From NCBI RefSeq assembly GCF_009834545.1, contig NZ_CP019427.1:2238001-2302000 (forward strand): a stretch of DNA of 64,000 bases. The letters run 5' to 3'. Within the stretch, counting starts at the first letter, position 1, and each line of letters starts with the position of its first letter. Below the pieces are notes generated by a model, which was not told the origin of the DNA, did not search any database, and saw only the letters and a list, made by a program, of their open reading frames with translations. Source of the stretch: Pseudomonas sp. S04 (GTDB lineage Bacteria; Pseudomonadota; Gammaproteobacteria; Pseudomonadales; Pseudomonadaceae). The translations under genes and the position numbers were made by a program. Positions 8,804-17,628 of the stretch are shown one piece after another.

Positions 8804-9370
8804 TTACTTACAATCCTTATAGCAGGCGGTTACTTTCACGTCTGGTCTATCATCTACGTAGAATGCGTCTCGATTTGGCATTTTGACCTTTGTCAGGGTG
8901 TCTGCATTAACCGTGGCGTTCACTTCCAGCAACTCGTTTTTGTTCAAAATATAACCAACCACCGAGTACACCTGATCATTACTCAACGATTGAGGTTGTT
9001 GGAACGGCATAGCGCGCCTGACGTAGTCGAATAATGTTGTCGCGTAGGGCCAATAACTGCCGACGGTTTTCATCGGTTTCTGAGAGGTAAGGGTGCCTTT
9101 CCCGCCCATTAGCGCTGGCCCCATTCCGCCCTCGAGGTTGACGCCATGACAGGCAAGACAGGTTGTTTGATAAATCTTCTCTCCCTCTATGACAGTTCCT
9201 TGACCGGAGGGCAGGTTCTTACCATCGGGGGCAACGTCTATATTCCAACTTGCGATTTGTGCCTCTGTCACGGGATGTCCCAAGCCATGTTTTTGGTCAG
9301 CAGCCGCACTGGCAGCGACGCAAATACTTAATACCCCCAATTTCATGGTTATGAATTTATGACCGGCCAT
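8804..9370 (-). CDS. Periplasmic c-type cytochrome, partner of SoxC-like dehydrogenase
   Basis: Electron acceptor for the molybdoenzyme upstream. The 188-residue protein has a signal peptide, one haem site CLACH (about residues 72-76), and a distal Met candidate in the RAMPFQQPQSL segment. GGAGGTGA sits 5 bases before the ATG at 9370 and inside the end of soxC, giving a 14-bp overlap and coupled translation. SoxD of the classical sulfane dehydrogenase is about twice as long with two haems; this is closer to a monohaem SorB/SoxD-like cytochrome. Electrons from sulfite or sulfane oxidation would pass through it to the respiratory chain. Confidence 0.85.
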   Translation of the reverse strand: MAGHKFITMKLGVLSICVAASAAADQKHGLGHPVTEAQIASWNIDVAPDGKNLPSGQGTVIEGEKIYQTTCLACHGVNLEGGMGPALMGGKGTLTSQKPMKTVGSYWPYATTLFDYVRRAMPFQQPQSLSNDQVYSVVGYILNKNELLEVNATVNADTLTKVKMPNRDAFYVDDRPDVKVTACYKDCK

Positions 9371-10658
9371 TTGTCACCTCCCCATTGGAGTTGATTCGCC
9401 AAGGCTGGGTAGCATTGTTGTGATAGAAAGAGACCTCTCCTCGCACTTTCTTCAGTTGCTCAAGGCTTGGTTGAACGTATCCCGTCTCATCAATAGCGCG
9501 GCTCATGATGACCATTTCCGCTCCTGACCACTCAAAAGGGGCGCGGAACGCCGTCAAAGATTTGTTGAGTACAGGTTCTTGGAGTTTCGCTTCGTACCAG
9601 TTACGCCCGCCGTCGATGGATACATCAACTCGCGTGATTTTTCCGTTTCCGCTCCAAGCGATGCCCCGCATTTCATGGAGACCTTTGCGCGTGAGCTTAT
9701 GAGTGCCTGAAGGGGACGTGATGAGCGACTTGCACTCCATCACAAATGAGAATTTCCTTGAGCGCCCATCTGCCATGAGGTCGGTGTATTTAGCCGTTTC
9801 TTCACGGCTATAAGCAGGAGCATCGGTTACATGTAAGCGCCGTAACCACTTAATGTGCGTGTTGCCTTCATAACCTGGTACTAATAATCTCAAGGGGTAC
9901 CCTTGCTCAGGTCGTAGCCTTTCACCGTTCTGGCTGTACACCACCATTACGTCATCCAGGCATTTCTCGATCGGAATGCTGCGTGTCATGGCTGCCCCAT
10001 CCGCCCCCTCAGCAATTACCCATTTCGCCTCAGGCTTGAGTCCTGCTTCTTCCAGCAGTGTTTTCAAGGGCACGCCAGTCCATTCCGCGCAGCTCACCAA
10101 GCCAGCAACCTCAGCCGCAGTTTTACCCCATGGTGGCAAAAATGAGGGGTTTCCCGAGCATTCGATGAAGTGTATGCGTGAAACAGATGGGAACTGTCTT
10201 ATCTCATCCACAGTGAAGAGAAGAGCTTCGTTCGTCAGTCCATGGATGACCAACTGGTGATTCGCAGGATCGATCTCTGGCACGCCTGCGTGATTGCGCT
10301 CATAGAAAAGGCCATTGGGCGTGATAATTCCGTCTAATTCCTGTAGAGGAGAGGTGCTATACGCCGACATGGGCTCCTTTAGCCCTGGATATAAGCTGCG
10401 TACCGCACCAGTCTCAAACTTGGAGGGTTTACCGTAGGCCACAGCGGTTGGGCCTCCTAAAGACTTTGTCCAGGTAGGTACCTCTAACGGCTTGCCGCCA
10501 ACCGTAGTAGTCAGTGAGGGTTCTACAGCCCGCACAAGGGGTGCAAAAGCTGCTCCGAGGGCCGCTGTTCCTACAATCGTGCTTGTTCTGCTTAGGAAGT
10601 CCCTACGGGGCAATGAAGTGGGTATCTCATTTTTATCGTCTGTTGAGTCATTGTTCAT
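9357..10658 (-). CDS. soxC: SoxC-like molybdopterin sulfite/sulfane dehydrogenase
   Basis: Periplasmic molybdenum-cofactor enzyme of the sulfite oxidase family, 433 residues. It starts with a Tat signal (RRDFLSRT, residues about 18-25, then a hydrophobic stretch ending VRA). FERNHAGVPEIDP-type and HFIECSGN motifs are present; the Cys of IECSGN is the expected molybdenum ligand. The C-terminal dimerisation domain has GIAWSGNGKI and VDVSIDGGRNW. Start at 10658 is chosen for AGGAGA just upstream; a longer frame exists. No soxXYZAB lies nearby, so it probably oxidises free sulfite or a related compound rather than working in a full thiosulfate pathway. Confidence 0.87.
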   Translation of the reverse strand: MNNDSTDDKNEIPTSLPRRDFLSRTSTIVGTAALGAAFAPLVRAVEPSLTTTVGGKPLEVPTWTKSLGGPTAVAYGKPSKFETGAVRSLYPGLKEPMSAYSTSPLQELDGIITPNGLFYERNHAGVPEIDPANHQLVIHGLTNEALLFTVDEIRQFPSVSRIHFIECSGNPSFLPPWGKTAAEVAGLVSCAEWTGVPLKTLLEEAGLKPEAKWVIAEGADGAAMTRSIPIEKCLDDVMVVYSQNGERLRPEQGYPLRLLVPGYEGNTHIKWLRRLHVTDAPAYSREETAKYTDLMADGRSRKFSFVMECKSLITSPSGTHKLTRKGLHEMRGIAWSGNGKITRVDVSIDGGRNWYEAKLQEPVLNKSLTAFRAPFEWSGAEMVIMSRAIDETGYVQPSLEQLKKVRGEVSFYHNNATQPWRINSNGEVTNGRS

Positions 10659-11248
10659 TCTTGTTCTCCTGATCAACAAATTTGCCAGCGACCAATGTCT
10701 GAATTGTACTGATCGGTCGGTATTGAGTGTTCCAGTGATGACCTAAAAAATCAATCGTCAGAGTGCCAAACGGCACCGCACGTGTCGGATAGTCCGCTTT
10801 CCGAGCCGGTCGCTGACTCAGAACCGCAGGCTCGATGACTGCGGCGGCGCCGCAAGGGGTGAGTGCAGTTCAAGGTTGAGCCAACGATGTTCATTTTAAT
10901 TAACGCTCCTGCTTCTGCTGGGCGTGCGTTATGTGCGGCGAAGCAATCTCACTCTGTTCTACTTCGGAGCTGGTTCGTTCAGGTCTATTAATAGACTACC
11001 GTGTAGTCGGTAGGCTAACCGTTGTCACATTCGCCCCCTGAAGGCCACGTGCGAGGGACATGTCTAAAGCAAAAATAGGTAGCGAGACGAAAAATGAGGA
11101 CTCATCTGGTAACAAAGGGAAGCTCACCAAGAAATCCACCAGGAAGATAGTCTTTCAGAACTGTGTTCCAAAGACATGCTGGTCAGGCGCTTCGGTGACA
11201 TCGGCGACAAGGGTATGAACCATTTATGCTATCGAACTTAGTTAAGAA
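10659..11248. other. Long intergenic region upstream of soxC
   Basis: About 590 bp without a confident gene. It contains a TetR-operator-like palindrome (10996-11013). A short frame at 11060-11218 (52 codons after GAGGG) starts with a Lys/Ser-rich segment and matches nothing I can name. Confidence 0.4.
10996..11013. promoter_or_regulatory. TetR-operator-like palindrome
   Basis: CTACCGTGTAGTCGGTAG has the same length and outer CTACC/GGTAG arms as the three operators at 13632, 16304 and 20796, but a different centre. It lies 338 bp upstream of soxC, so a direct role is uncertain. Confidence 0.35.
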
Positions 11249-11812
11249 TTATACATGGAACCCCAGTACGCTGACTGCCAGCATGATAGCGGCGCCCATT
11301 CCAACGAATGAGAACGCCTGCTGTAAACGAGGAACGGCCAGCTTATGAGCTAGCTGCCTTCCCGCGATTAATCCTTTAACCGCACCGCCGGCGAACGGCA
11401 CCCCCGCTTGCCAATACATTACGCTGCTAATCGCCGCCGCAGCCACTCCGCCGATTGAAACCAAGGCAATCACCGCAAGAGACGCAGCGACAATGCTTTT
11501 CATTTCCAGGTTGATGTAGGGCGTCAGGGCCGGGATGATGACAAATCCTCCACCGACACCCAGCAAGCCCAACATGAAACCGGTTAACGCCAATACTCGA
11601 GCACACGGCAACGTCCAACGTAACCGGCCCTTTGCCGGATTAAGTACGCAGGGTAAAACCTCGCGTCGCGGAGCTGAACCGCCATTACGGATTTCCCGAC
11701 TTGCATAGCGCAACATGCGCACGCTTGTGTACATCAGCACCAACGAAAAGACGAGTGCGAGAGGCTTGTTAGGAATGCGCTGCGCCATGTGTAAGCCTAA
11801 CGGCGCAGCCAC
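11249..11812 (-). pseudogene. TauE/SafE sulfite exporter, N-terminal part lost
   Basis: C-terminal two thirds of a TauE/SafE (DUF81) membrane exporter, the family exporting sulfite or organosulfonates. The usual second-half motif GLLGVGGGFVIIPAL is present. The intact relative at 25303-26124 has 273 residues; here only 187 remain and the first GxxxGxGGG repeat is missing. In-frame stop and unrelated sequence lie directly upstream of the remaining frame. It lies beside a sulfide:quinone reductase remnant, so a sulfide-oxidation cluster has been eroded here. Confidence 0.75.
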
Positions 11813-11904
11813 GATTCAAATCGACGATATGATAGTTGTTGCTTTATATCCTTGGCTCATCGAAAATTTCCCAATGTCTGGGCGCTAGGTGACGTGATCG
11901 ATAC

Positions 11905-12085
11905 CACAAAAAAACCATGGCGGCCACACGCGAACAAGCTCCTGTCGTAGCACAACGTCTTGGTTAACCTGGGAATGAAGCTGTATCAAGCTGTGTTTAA
12001 CGGCTATGGTTCCTGCCCTCTGACGGTTGAGCGTGGAAAAGTTTTCTTGGCGGAGTTTCTCTATGGCGGAAAACTAGCGCCCTAA
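11905..12085 (+). pseudogene. Sulfide:quinone oxidoreductase, C-terminal remnant
   Basis: Translating the plus strand from about 11905 gives KKTMAATREQAPVVAQ, then after a frameshift near 11960 NGYGSCPLTVERGKV and EFLYGGKLAP to a stop at 12083. These match the conserved end of FAD-dependent sulfide:quinone reductases (the KTAAAxRxQAPVV and YGSCPLTV blocks). The rest of the gene is gone. Recognised from memory of the family. Confidence 0.6.
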
Positions 12086-12251
12086 GTGCTTAATGTGTTC
12101 GAGGGGGCACGAGCAGATTTAGCCAATGAGTTGGGGGTTAGTGAGAAGGCTTTATCGTCGGATTCAGGTTATAGACGGAGATAAATGAGTCTTATCGATG
12201 AGGAGTGTCGAAGGTGTTGAACTTGAGATGCCGCGATCGGGCGGCAAAGTA

Positions 12252-12278
12252 AGCACAGCCCAATTAAGAGCTGTGCAT
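12252..12278 (-). terminator. Terminator of metC
   Basis: GCACAGC (12253-12259) pairs with GCTGTGC (12270-12276), just after the metC stop on the minus strand, with TTACTTT following in that direction. Confidence 0.6.
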
Positions 12279-12287
12279 TTAGTCAGT

Positions 12288-13466
12288 TTACTTTAATTGG
12301 CCGCGTAATATGTTGAAATTCGCAAAGCCTTGTTCTAAGTCTTCGATCAGATCAGATGGGTCTTCAAGACCAATATGCAGCCGCACAAGGTGCCCGTCAA
12401 CCTCCCAGGACGTTGCACTTCTAACAGGGTTGGGATCTGCAATCATCGCCAAGCTTTCAAAGCCTCCCCAAGAGTAGCCAATTGAAAACAATGAAAGGCT
12501 ATCCAAGAGTGCATCTGCGGCTGCTTGTGTGGAAGGTTTGGTAACGAAGGAGAGTAAGCCTGACGCACCTTTAAAATCCCTTTTCCATAATTGGTGCTGA
12601 GGGTGAGACTCTAATGCAGGATAATAAACCGCTTCCACTTCCTCGCGTGTCTCCAGCCACTTGGCGACCATCATAGCGTTTTTGTAATGACGCTCCAGTC
12701 GAACATCTAGCGTCCTCATACCTCGGAGCGCCAGGGTTACGTCATCCGGACTCGCAAACAATCCCATGTTGAAGTGGTATCGTTTGAGGCTATCCCACGC
12801 ACGCTTGGAGGCTGATACAGTGCCAAGAACCGCATCGGAGTGGCCGACGATATATTTCGTGGCTGCCATGACGGACAGATCGACACCAAGTTCCAGTGAC
12901 GGAAAGTAAAGCGGGGTACCCCAAGTGTTGTCTGCAATAACCAGGATGTTGTGATCATGAGCAACCTTGGCTATTGCAGGAATGTCCTGTATTTCCAGAG
13001 TCAAGGAGCCAGGTGATTCTGTATAGATTGCTTTAGTGTTTGGCTTGAGGAAGTCTACGATTTCGGCACCTATTGTCGGGTCGTAAAATGAGACCTCGAT
13101 TCCAAGGCGTCGACCCACCTGCTCACAAAAAGCCCTTATCGGCGAATATACGTTGTCGGCAATTAGTAGGTGATCTCCTGCCCCCACCACCGACAGTATG
13201 GCAGTCGTACAAGCCGAGAGCCCTGAAGGACAAAGAACTGTGCCTTCCGCCCCCTCCAACTGCTGGAGGGCCAGAGTCAATGCCTCCGTCGAAGGGTTAT
13301 TCCACCGGCCGTACGCATATTTTTGGCGTCCCTCACGCATGGATTCGGACGTAGGAAAAGCCACCGTGGAGCCCCGGTAAACCGGTGTATTCACGAAGCC
13401 ATGATGCTGATTGGGCTCGATAGAAGCGTGGGCGAGTAGGGTCTGCACGGTTTTATATTTTTTCAT
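12288..13466 (-). CDS. metC: Cystathionine beta-lyase
   Basis: PLP enzyme cleaving cystathionine to homocysteine, pyruvate and ammonia; MetC-type enzymes also act on lanthionine, cystine and S-alkyl-cysteines. The 392-residue protein has the family blocks RGSTVAFP, YGRWNNPST, CPSGLSA, ADNTWGTP, the PLP lysine in MAATKYIVGHSD (about residue 203), and SIGYSWGGFESL, which marks MetC against gamma-synthases. It is divergent from an amino-acid permease gene across a region holding the TetR-type operator at 13632-13649. The pair therefore looks like a regulated uptake-and-cleavage unit rather than a housekeeping methionine gene. Confidence 0.92.
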   Translation of the reverse strand: MKKYKTVQTLLAHASIEPNQHHGFVNTPVYRGSTVAFPTSESMREGRQKYAYGRWNNPSTEALTLALQQLEGAEGTVLCPSGLSACTTAILSVVGAGDHLLIADNVYSPIRAFCEQVGRRLGIEVSFYDPTIGAEIVDFLKPNTKAIYTESPGSLTLEIQDIPAIAKVAHDHNILVIADNTWGTPLYFPSLELGVDLSVMAATKYIVGHSDAVLGTVSASKRAWDSLKRYHFNMGLFASPDDVTLALRGMRTLDVRLERHYKNAMMVAKWLETREEVEAVYYPALESHPQHQLWKRDFKGASGLLSFVTKPSTQAAADALLDSLSLFSIGYSWGGFESLAMIADPNPVRSATSWEVDGHLVRLHIGLEDPSDLIEDLEQGFANFNILRGQLK

Positions 13467-13852
13467 ACTGGCTTCCGTTTCTTGCGTAGTGGAGGGCTCG
13501 TCGCGTGTTTTTCCGCGCGTCGCCGAGATTAAAATCCTATTTTTCTTAAAAGTCTACTACTAGGTTGGCATGTGAAAAAAGCCGTTTAAAAACAGTTCGT
13601 TGCGCGAATCATATAAAAATATGTTGCAAGGCTACCAAGTGGATGGTAGGTTTTCAGTGCCTAGAGATTTCGCTCTTGGTCGACCGAATAGCGGTGCTTA
13701 TGGGAGCTAGGACATTCCTGGAGTGATGCCTAATGTCCGTAATAGCATTGGGCACGGCGCTCTCTTTATGACTTCTCTTTGGGACTGGGAAGAAAGATTT
13801 AAGTTTGCAAGAGATAAAAAAAACAACTGCAAATTAATCGTTTTGGTGAAGT
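13467..13852. other. Divergent promoter region of metC and the permease gene
   Basis: 386 bp of AT-rich non-coding DNA. It contains the operator at 13632-13649 and a TTGGTCGACCGAA palindrome near 13677. No gene seen. Confidence 0.6.
13632..13649. promoter_or_regulatory. TetR-family operator, metC/permease copy
   Basis: CTACCAAGTGGATGGTAG. Its reverse complement matches the operator upstream of the ahpD-like gene at 17 of 18 positions. It lies 166 bp from metC and 203 bp from the permease start. Confidence 0.75.
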
Positions 13853-15337
13853 ATGAAAAAGCAAAAGGTACAGCCCGTTTTAGCAGTTCAGTGTGATAGC
13901 GAATTGAAAGAAAAGTCGAACTGGCTTGATTCTCATGAGAGTGGCTACTCAAAACATCTTAAAAAACGTCATGTGCAGATGATGGCATTAGGTGGAGCTA
14001 TCGGCACTGGTTTGTTCTTGGGAGCAGGGGCAAGGCTTCAAATTGCCGGGCCTGCACTTGCAGTAGTGTATTTGGTGTGTGGGGTTTTTGCTTTTTTCAT
14101 ATTGAGAGCGTTGGGCGAGTTAGTGATGCACCGTCCTAGCAGCGGGAGTTTTGTATCTTATACTAGAGAGTTTATGGGGGAACGCGCCTCTTTTGTAGCG
14201 GGATGGATGTATTTCTTGGTTTGGGCATTAACAGGCGTAGTGGACATCACAGCTATTGCAATATACATGAAATACTGGAGCGTTTTTTCGGATGTCCCAC
14301 AGTGGATATTCGCGCTTAGCGCTTTGGGTGTGGTGACATTGATGAATATGGTCGGTGTCAAGTGGTTTGGGGAAATGGAGTTTTGGTTTGCTGTTATTAA
14401 GGTGGCAGCTATCAGTATTTTCTTGGTGGTCGGCTCGTTCTTCTTTGCTACTGGCCACGAGGTGGCAGGGCACATCCCGGGTCTGCATTTGATCTCTGAT
14501 AATGGGGGCATTTTCCCTCATGGCCTTCTGCCGGCAATCATTATCGTGCAAGGTGTAATTTTTGCTTATGCGAGTATTGAGTTGGTAGGAACCGCTGCTG
14601 GTGAGACGGCAGATGCTAAAAGTGTCATTCCCAAAGCAATTAATGGCGTGGTTTGGAGGATAGGGCTTTTTTATGTGGGCTCAGTATTCTTGCTAGTCAC
14701 TGTATTGCCGTGGACGGCCTACAGCGCTAATGTCAGCCCTTTTGTAACTTTCTTTGAAGCGTTGGGAATTCCTGGCATTGGCTCCGTTATGAATATTGTG
14801 GTAATGACTGCGGCGCTCTCTAGTCTAAACTCTGGTTTGTACGCAACTGGGCGAGTATTGAGATCGCTAGCTATGGGGGGCTCTGCTCCAAAGATGTTTA
14901 AACGTATGAGCACCCAAGGTGTTCCCTATATGGGGATCTTGGTTACTATGGGGATCAACGTATTTGGCGTACTATTGAATTTTCTAATTCCGTCCCAGCT
15001 ATTTGAGCTTCTGCTTAATCTAGTATCTCTGGGGATTCTTTCCACATGGGCATTCATTGTACTTTCTCAAATAATGTACCGCCGTGCGGTAAAGAGAGGT
15101 GAAGCCGATATGGTCTCATTTAGAATGCCAGGCGCTCCGTTTACCTCTTGGTTGACCTTGGGTTTCTTGCTCGTAGTGCTGGTACTATTGGGTTTCGATT
15201 ATCCTAATGGGACATATACTGTTCTATCTATACCGTTAGTCGCTGGAGCATTAATGCTGGGTTGGGCGAAGGCCGTCCGTTCCAAAGCCGTGCGCTCGGA
15301 AGAGATTGAGGATGGCTCGAATCGTGTAGGAGTCTAG
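13853..15337 (+). CDS. APC-superfamily amino-acid permease (AAT family)
   Basis: Inner-membrane amino-acid/proton symporter of 494 residues with about 12 membrane segments. The family start LKKRHVQMMALGGAIGTGLFLG and the GELVMHRPSSGSFVSY block are clear, as in GABA, serine/glycine or asparagine permeases. No strong ribosome-binding site is visible; GGTGA close to the ATG is the best candidate. Base composition is visibly more AT-rich than the hut or signalling genes, suggesting foreign origin. Placed divergent from metC under a shared operator region, it may import a sulfur amino acid such as an S-substituted cysteine. Confidence 0.9.
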   Translation: MKKQKVQPVLAVQCDSELKEKSNWLDSHESGYSKHLKKRHVQMMALGGAIGTGLFLGAGARLQIAGPALAVVYLVCGVFAFFILRALGELVMHRPSSGSFVSYTREFMGERASFVAGWMYFLVWALTGVVDITAIAIYMKYWSVFSDVPQWIFALSALGVVTLMNMVGVKWFGEMEFWFAVIKVAAISIFLVVGSFFFATGHEVAGHIPGLHLISDNGGIFPHGLLPAIIIVQGVIFAYASIELVGTAAGETADAKSVIPKAINGVVWRIGLFYVGSVFLLVTVLPWTAYSANVSPFVTFFEALGIPGIGSVMNIVVMTAALSSLNSGLYATGRVLRSLAMGGSAPKMFKRMSTQGVPYMGILVTMGINVFGVLLNFLIPSQLFELLLNLVSLGILSTWAFIVLSQIMYRRAVKRGEADMVSFRMPGAPFTSWLTLGFLLVVLVLLGFDYPNGTYTVLSIPLVAGALMLGWAKAVRSKAVRSEEIEDGSNRVGV

Positions 15338-15346
15338 CTAAATGGC

Positions 15347-15381
15347 GATGAGAGCACGGTTTATGACGTGCTCTCATCGCT
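15347..15381 (+). terminator. Terminator of the permease gene
   Basis: Long perfect stem GATGAGAGCACG / CGTGCTCTCATC directly after the permease stop. The T-tract is weak. Confidence 0.7.
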
Positions 15382-15444
15382 TTGAGTTGAACCGTTTCTG
15401 TGATGCAGTTAATATGCATGTATCAAAAATTCAAGGTAAGATTT

Positions 15445-16008
15445 ATGAGTACTCGTTCTGACCTTTTAACCACTGCCGAGCTATTGCTACGCACCAAAGG
15501 GTACGCTGCATTTAGCTATGCCGATTTGGCTGACGAAATTGGTATAAAAAAGGCGAGTATTCATCATCACTTCCCTACAAAAGAAGGGCTTGGAATTGCC
15601 GTTATTGAGAGTTATCTTTTTAGATTTGAGAAGAACCTAGAATTGATAAATGAAGAAAATTCCGATACGGTAGTTCGGTTGAACGAGTTTTGTAAGTTGT
15701 TCGTTGATAGCTCAAAAAATGGAATGTTACCCCTATGTGGTGCGCTCGCTGCTGAGCTTTCTGCTCTGCCGGACAGTCTTAAGGAGCTGACTAGGAAATT
15801 TTTTGAAATCCATCTTGCATGGTTGGAGAGTAATCTCGTATTGGGTCAGTCCGAAAACGTTATAAAGGCGGATGTCAATCCCAAGGCGGTTTCACGGGCG
15901 ATATTGAGCTTGCTTGAGGGCAGCAGTTTTGTGTCTTGGGCGCTGAGTGAGACAGTTTTTGACCAGTCTGGGTTCGATTTGATATTGAACGGTATTATCG
16001 TTTCGTAA
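15445..16008 (+). CDS. TetR-family repressor, probable thiosulfinate-responsive regulator
   Basis: Repressor of 187 residues: N-terminal TetR helix-turn-helix (about residues 5-50, ending KASIHHHFPTKE) and a helical effector domain. Start at 15445 is supported by AAGGT 8 bases upstream; the longer frame from 15400 has no family match. The HTH is nearly the same as in the broken second tetR at 17629, so both likely bound the same 18-bp palindrome. A cysteine in LPLCGALA is shared by both and could sense electrophilic sulfur. TetR genes of this kind accompany osmC, dsbA and ahpD in allicin-tolerance loci as I recall them. Confidence 0.9.
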   Translation: MSTRSDLLTTAELLLRTKGYAAFSYADLADEIGIKKASIHHHFPTKEGLGIAVIESYLFRFEKNLELINEENSDTVVRLNEFCKLFVDSSKNGMLPLCGALAAELSALPDSLKELTRKFFEIHLAWLESNLVLGQSENVIKADVNPKAVSRAILSLLEGSSFVSWALSETVFDQSGFDLILNGIIVS

Positions 16009-16070
16009 TCACGGTTTAGACCAGCTTACCGACATTTCAGTAGTGAACATTTTCTGAACACGTTGTATTT

Positions 16071-16092
16071 GCCCATCCTATTAGGTGGGCTT
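16071..16092 (+). terminator. Terminator of tetR
   Basis: Near-perfect hairpin GCCCATCCTA / TTAGGTGGGC followed by TTCTCATTTCT. Confidence 0.75.
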
Positions 16093-16303
16093 CTCATTTC
16101 TACCTTTCGCAGTCTGCTTCAGCAACTGGTCCAATCCTGCAGAATAAAATTTCTGTGCATATACGCCTTTCCTGGTGTATCTCCGTCTGTCCGTTCGGAC
16201 AAGCGGTACTTCGCTATGAGCTACGTTTAGCAGGGGTTGAGAAGTGATTCATCAGTTAATACGTGGGCTGGATAACGAGATCAAAGAAAATCCTCTTGCA
16301 AAC

Positions 16304-16321
16304 AAGCCATCCAGTTGGTAG
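16304..16321. promoter_or_regulatory. TetR-family operator, osmC copy
   Basis: The last 15 bases, CCATCCAGTTGGTAG, are identical to the operator at 20796-20813; the first three differ. It ends 58 bp upstream of the osmC start codon, a fitting place for repression. Confidence 0.75.
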
Positions 16322-16379
16322 GGTGATTGTGTAGAATATTCATCCAACCGCAAAAATGCGTTCCATAGAGGACTTTTTA

Positions 16380-16934
16380 ATGACAAATAATCTGAATGGT
16401 ATTGACGTGGCCGCTCTGCAGCAGTTTGCTCAAGGTGTTGCTGAGGATGCGAGCAAGCGTCACGCGAGCTTCAACGTCAAGACCCAGTGGAAAGGCCAGA
16501 CTCGCTCTGTGGCGAAAGTCAGCCGCTACAGCTTGGCCGGTGAAACCTACCCCCGTGATTTCGAAATCGTCGCCGATGAGCCTAATGAACTGTTAGGTCA
16601 GAATTCCGCCCCAAACCCTCAAGAGCTGCTGATGGCGGCGCTGAACGCCTGTATGTCGGTAGGTTATGCGGCCAACGCCGCCATGATGGGTATCAAGATC
16701 CACAGTCTGGAAATTGAGACGGACGGTACCCTTGACCTGCGTGGTTTCTTGGGCCTCGATGATAGCGTCAACCCAGGGTACGACGAAGTGAGCGTCATGA
16801 TTCGCCTGCACACCGACGCACCTCGTGAGCGCGTGGAAGAACTGCATAAAAATGTGATTAAGACGTCGGTCAACTACGCAAACTTCTCGAAAGCCATCCG
16901 TATGGTGCCGACCCTCGAGGTTCGTGAGGACTGA
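16380..16934 (+). CDS. osmC: OsmC-family protein (thiol peroxidase type), thiosulfinate-tolerance locus
   Basis: Cytoplasmic OsmC/Ohr-fold protein, 184 residues. The family reduces organic hydroperoxides with a pair of cysteines. The LMAALNACMSVGYAANA segment carries one Cys; the usual first Cys region reads PNPQELL with no Cys there, so this belongs to the OsmC-like branch rather than Ohr. Start at 16380 follows AGAGGA. It sits under a TetR operator and directly before an sdr pseudogene, the osmC-sdr-tetR-dsbA-trx order I recall from allicin-resistance islands of a garlic Pseudomonas. Likely role: reducing or binding sulfur electrophiles or peroxides. Confidence 0.88.
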   Translation: MTNNLNGIDVAALQQFAQGVAEDASKRHASFNVKTQWKGQTRSVAKVSRYSLAGETYPRDFEIVADEPNELLGQNSAPNPQELLMAALNACMSVGYAANAAMMGIKIHSLEIETDGTLDLRGFLGLDDSVNPGYDEVSVMIRLHTDAPRERVEELHKNVIKTSVNYANFSKAIRMVPTLEVRED

Positions 16935-16968
16935 TAATCATCGGGCCTCGCATCTTTAAAGCCTTAAG

Positions 16969-17000
16969 AGCGCCAGTGGGCAAAGCACTACTGGCGTTGC
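16969..17000 (+). terminator. Hairpin after osmC
   Basis: GCGCCAGT and ACTGGCGT form a stem after the osmC stop, followed by TGCAACTTTT. It probably attenuates transcription into the sdr remnant. Confidence 0.5.
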
Positions 17001-17033
17001 AACTTTTGGCCTAATAATTCGATGGAGTACGAA

Positions 17034-17453
17034 ATGAGCAGTTTTTTCAACAAAAAAACTGCTTGTCGGCGGTGGCACCAGTGGTATGGGTGCTCAATTG
17101 GGAGTGTCGGCTCTATCAGTGCACATGCTGCATTCGCTGGTTCCTCTGCCTACTCCATGGTGAAGGTACGTTTGGATGCGCTGACACGCAATCTGGCTAT
17201 TGAATTGGCTCACTCGGGTATCCGCGTCAACGCCGTCTCATAAGGGATCGTTCACACCTCGATCTATGAAGGGTTCATGGACAAAGAGGCGATTCCAGGA
17301 GCGGTGAAGTCGCTGAACGATTTCCGCCCAGGGCGAGTCGGTGTTCCGGCAGATTCTACCAACACCATTGTGTTCTTGCTGTCGGGTAAAGCGTCTTGGG
17401 TGACCGGCGCTATCTGGGACGTGGATGCTGGAATCATGGCCGTTCGTGCCTAA
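17034..17453 (+). pseudogene. Short-chain dehydrogenase/reductase, broken
   Basis: ATG with GGAG upstream opens the N terminus; after a frameshift the cofactor motif GGGTSGMGAQLG reads in another frame (about 17063-17105). About 100 codons of the core are missing, then the frame resumes with GSISAHAAFAGSSAYSMVK, the SDR Ser...Tyr-xxx-Lys region, an in-frame TAA at 17240, and a final block ending [14 protein letters not shown] at 17450. At least three lesions (frameshift, internal deletion, stop) exclude activity. It keeps the sdr slot of the tolerance locus. Confidence 0.85.
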
Positions 17454-17628
17454 CTTCAGCTAATGCTGTTTGATGGCAATCGCCTAAGTCGACTTCCGTT
17501 CCATCACCAAAAGTGCTGGGAAGTGCAATGGTTAGAACGATTACCAAAGGCCATTTACTCGGCCCAACTGGCAGCATCTAGCCAGCTTCTGGTGTAGCGC
17601 GGCTGAAACCTGGCCGCTGGAGATTTCA

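Larger units (their letters stand above)
16009..16379 (+). other. Intergenic region upstream of osmC
   Basis: 371 bp with the tetR terminator (16071-16092) and the operator (16304-16321); the osmC promoter must overlap or follow the operator. No other gene seen. Confidence 0.6.
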
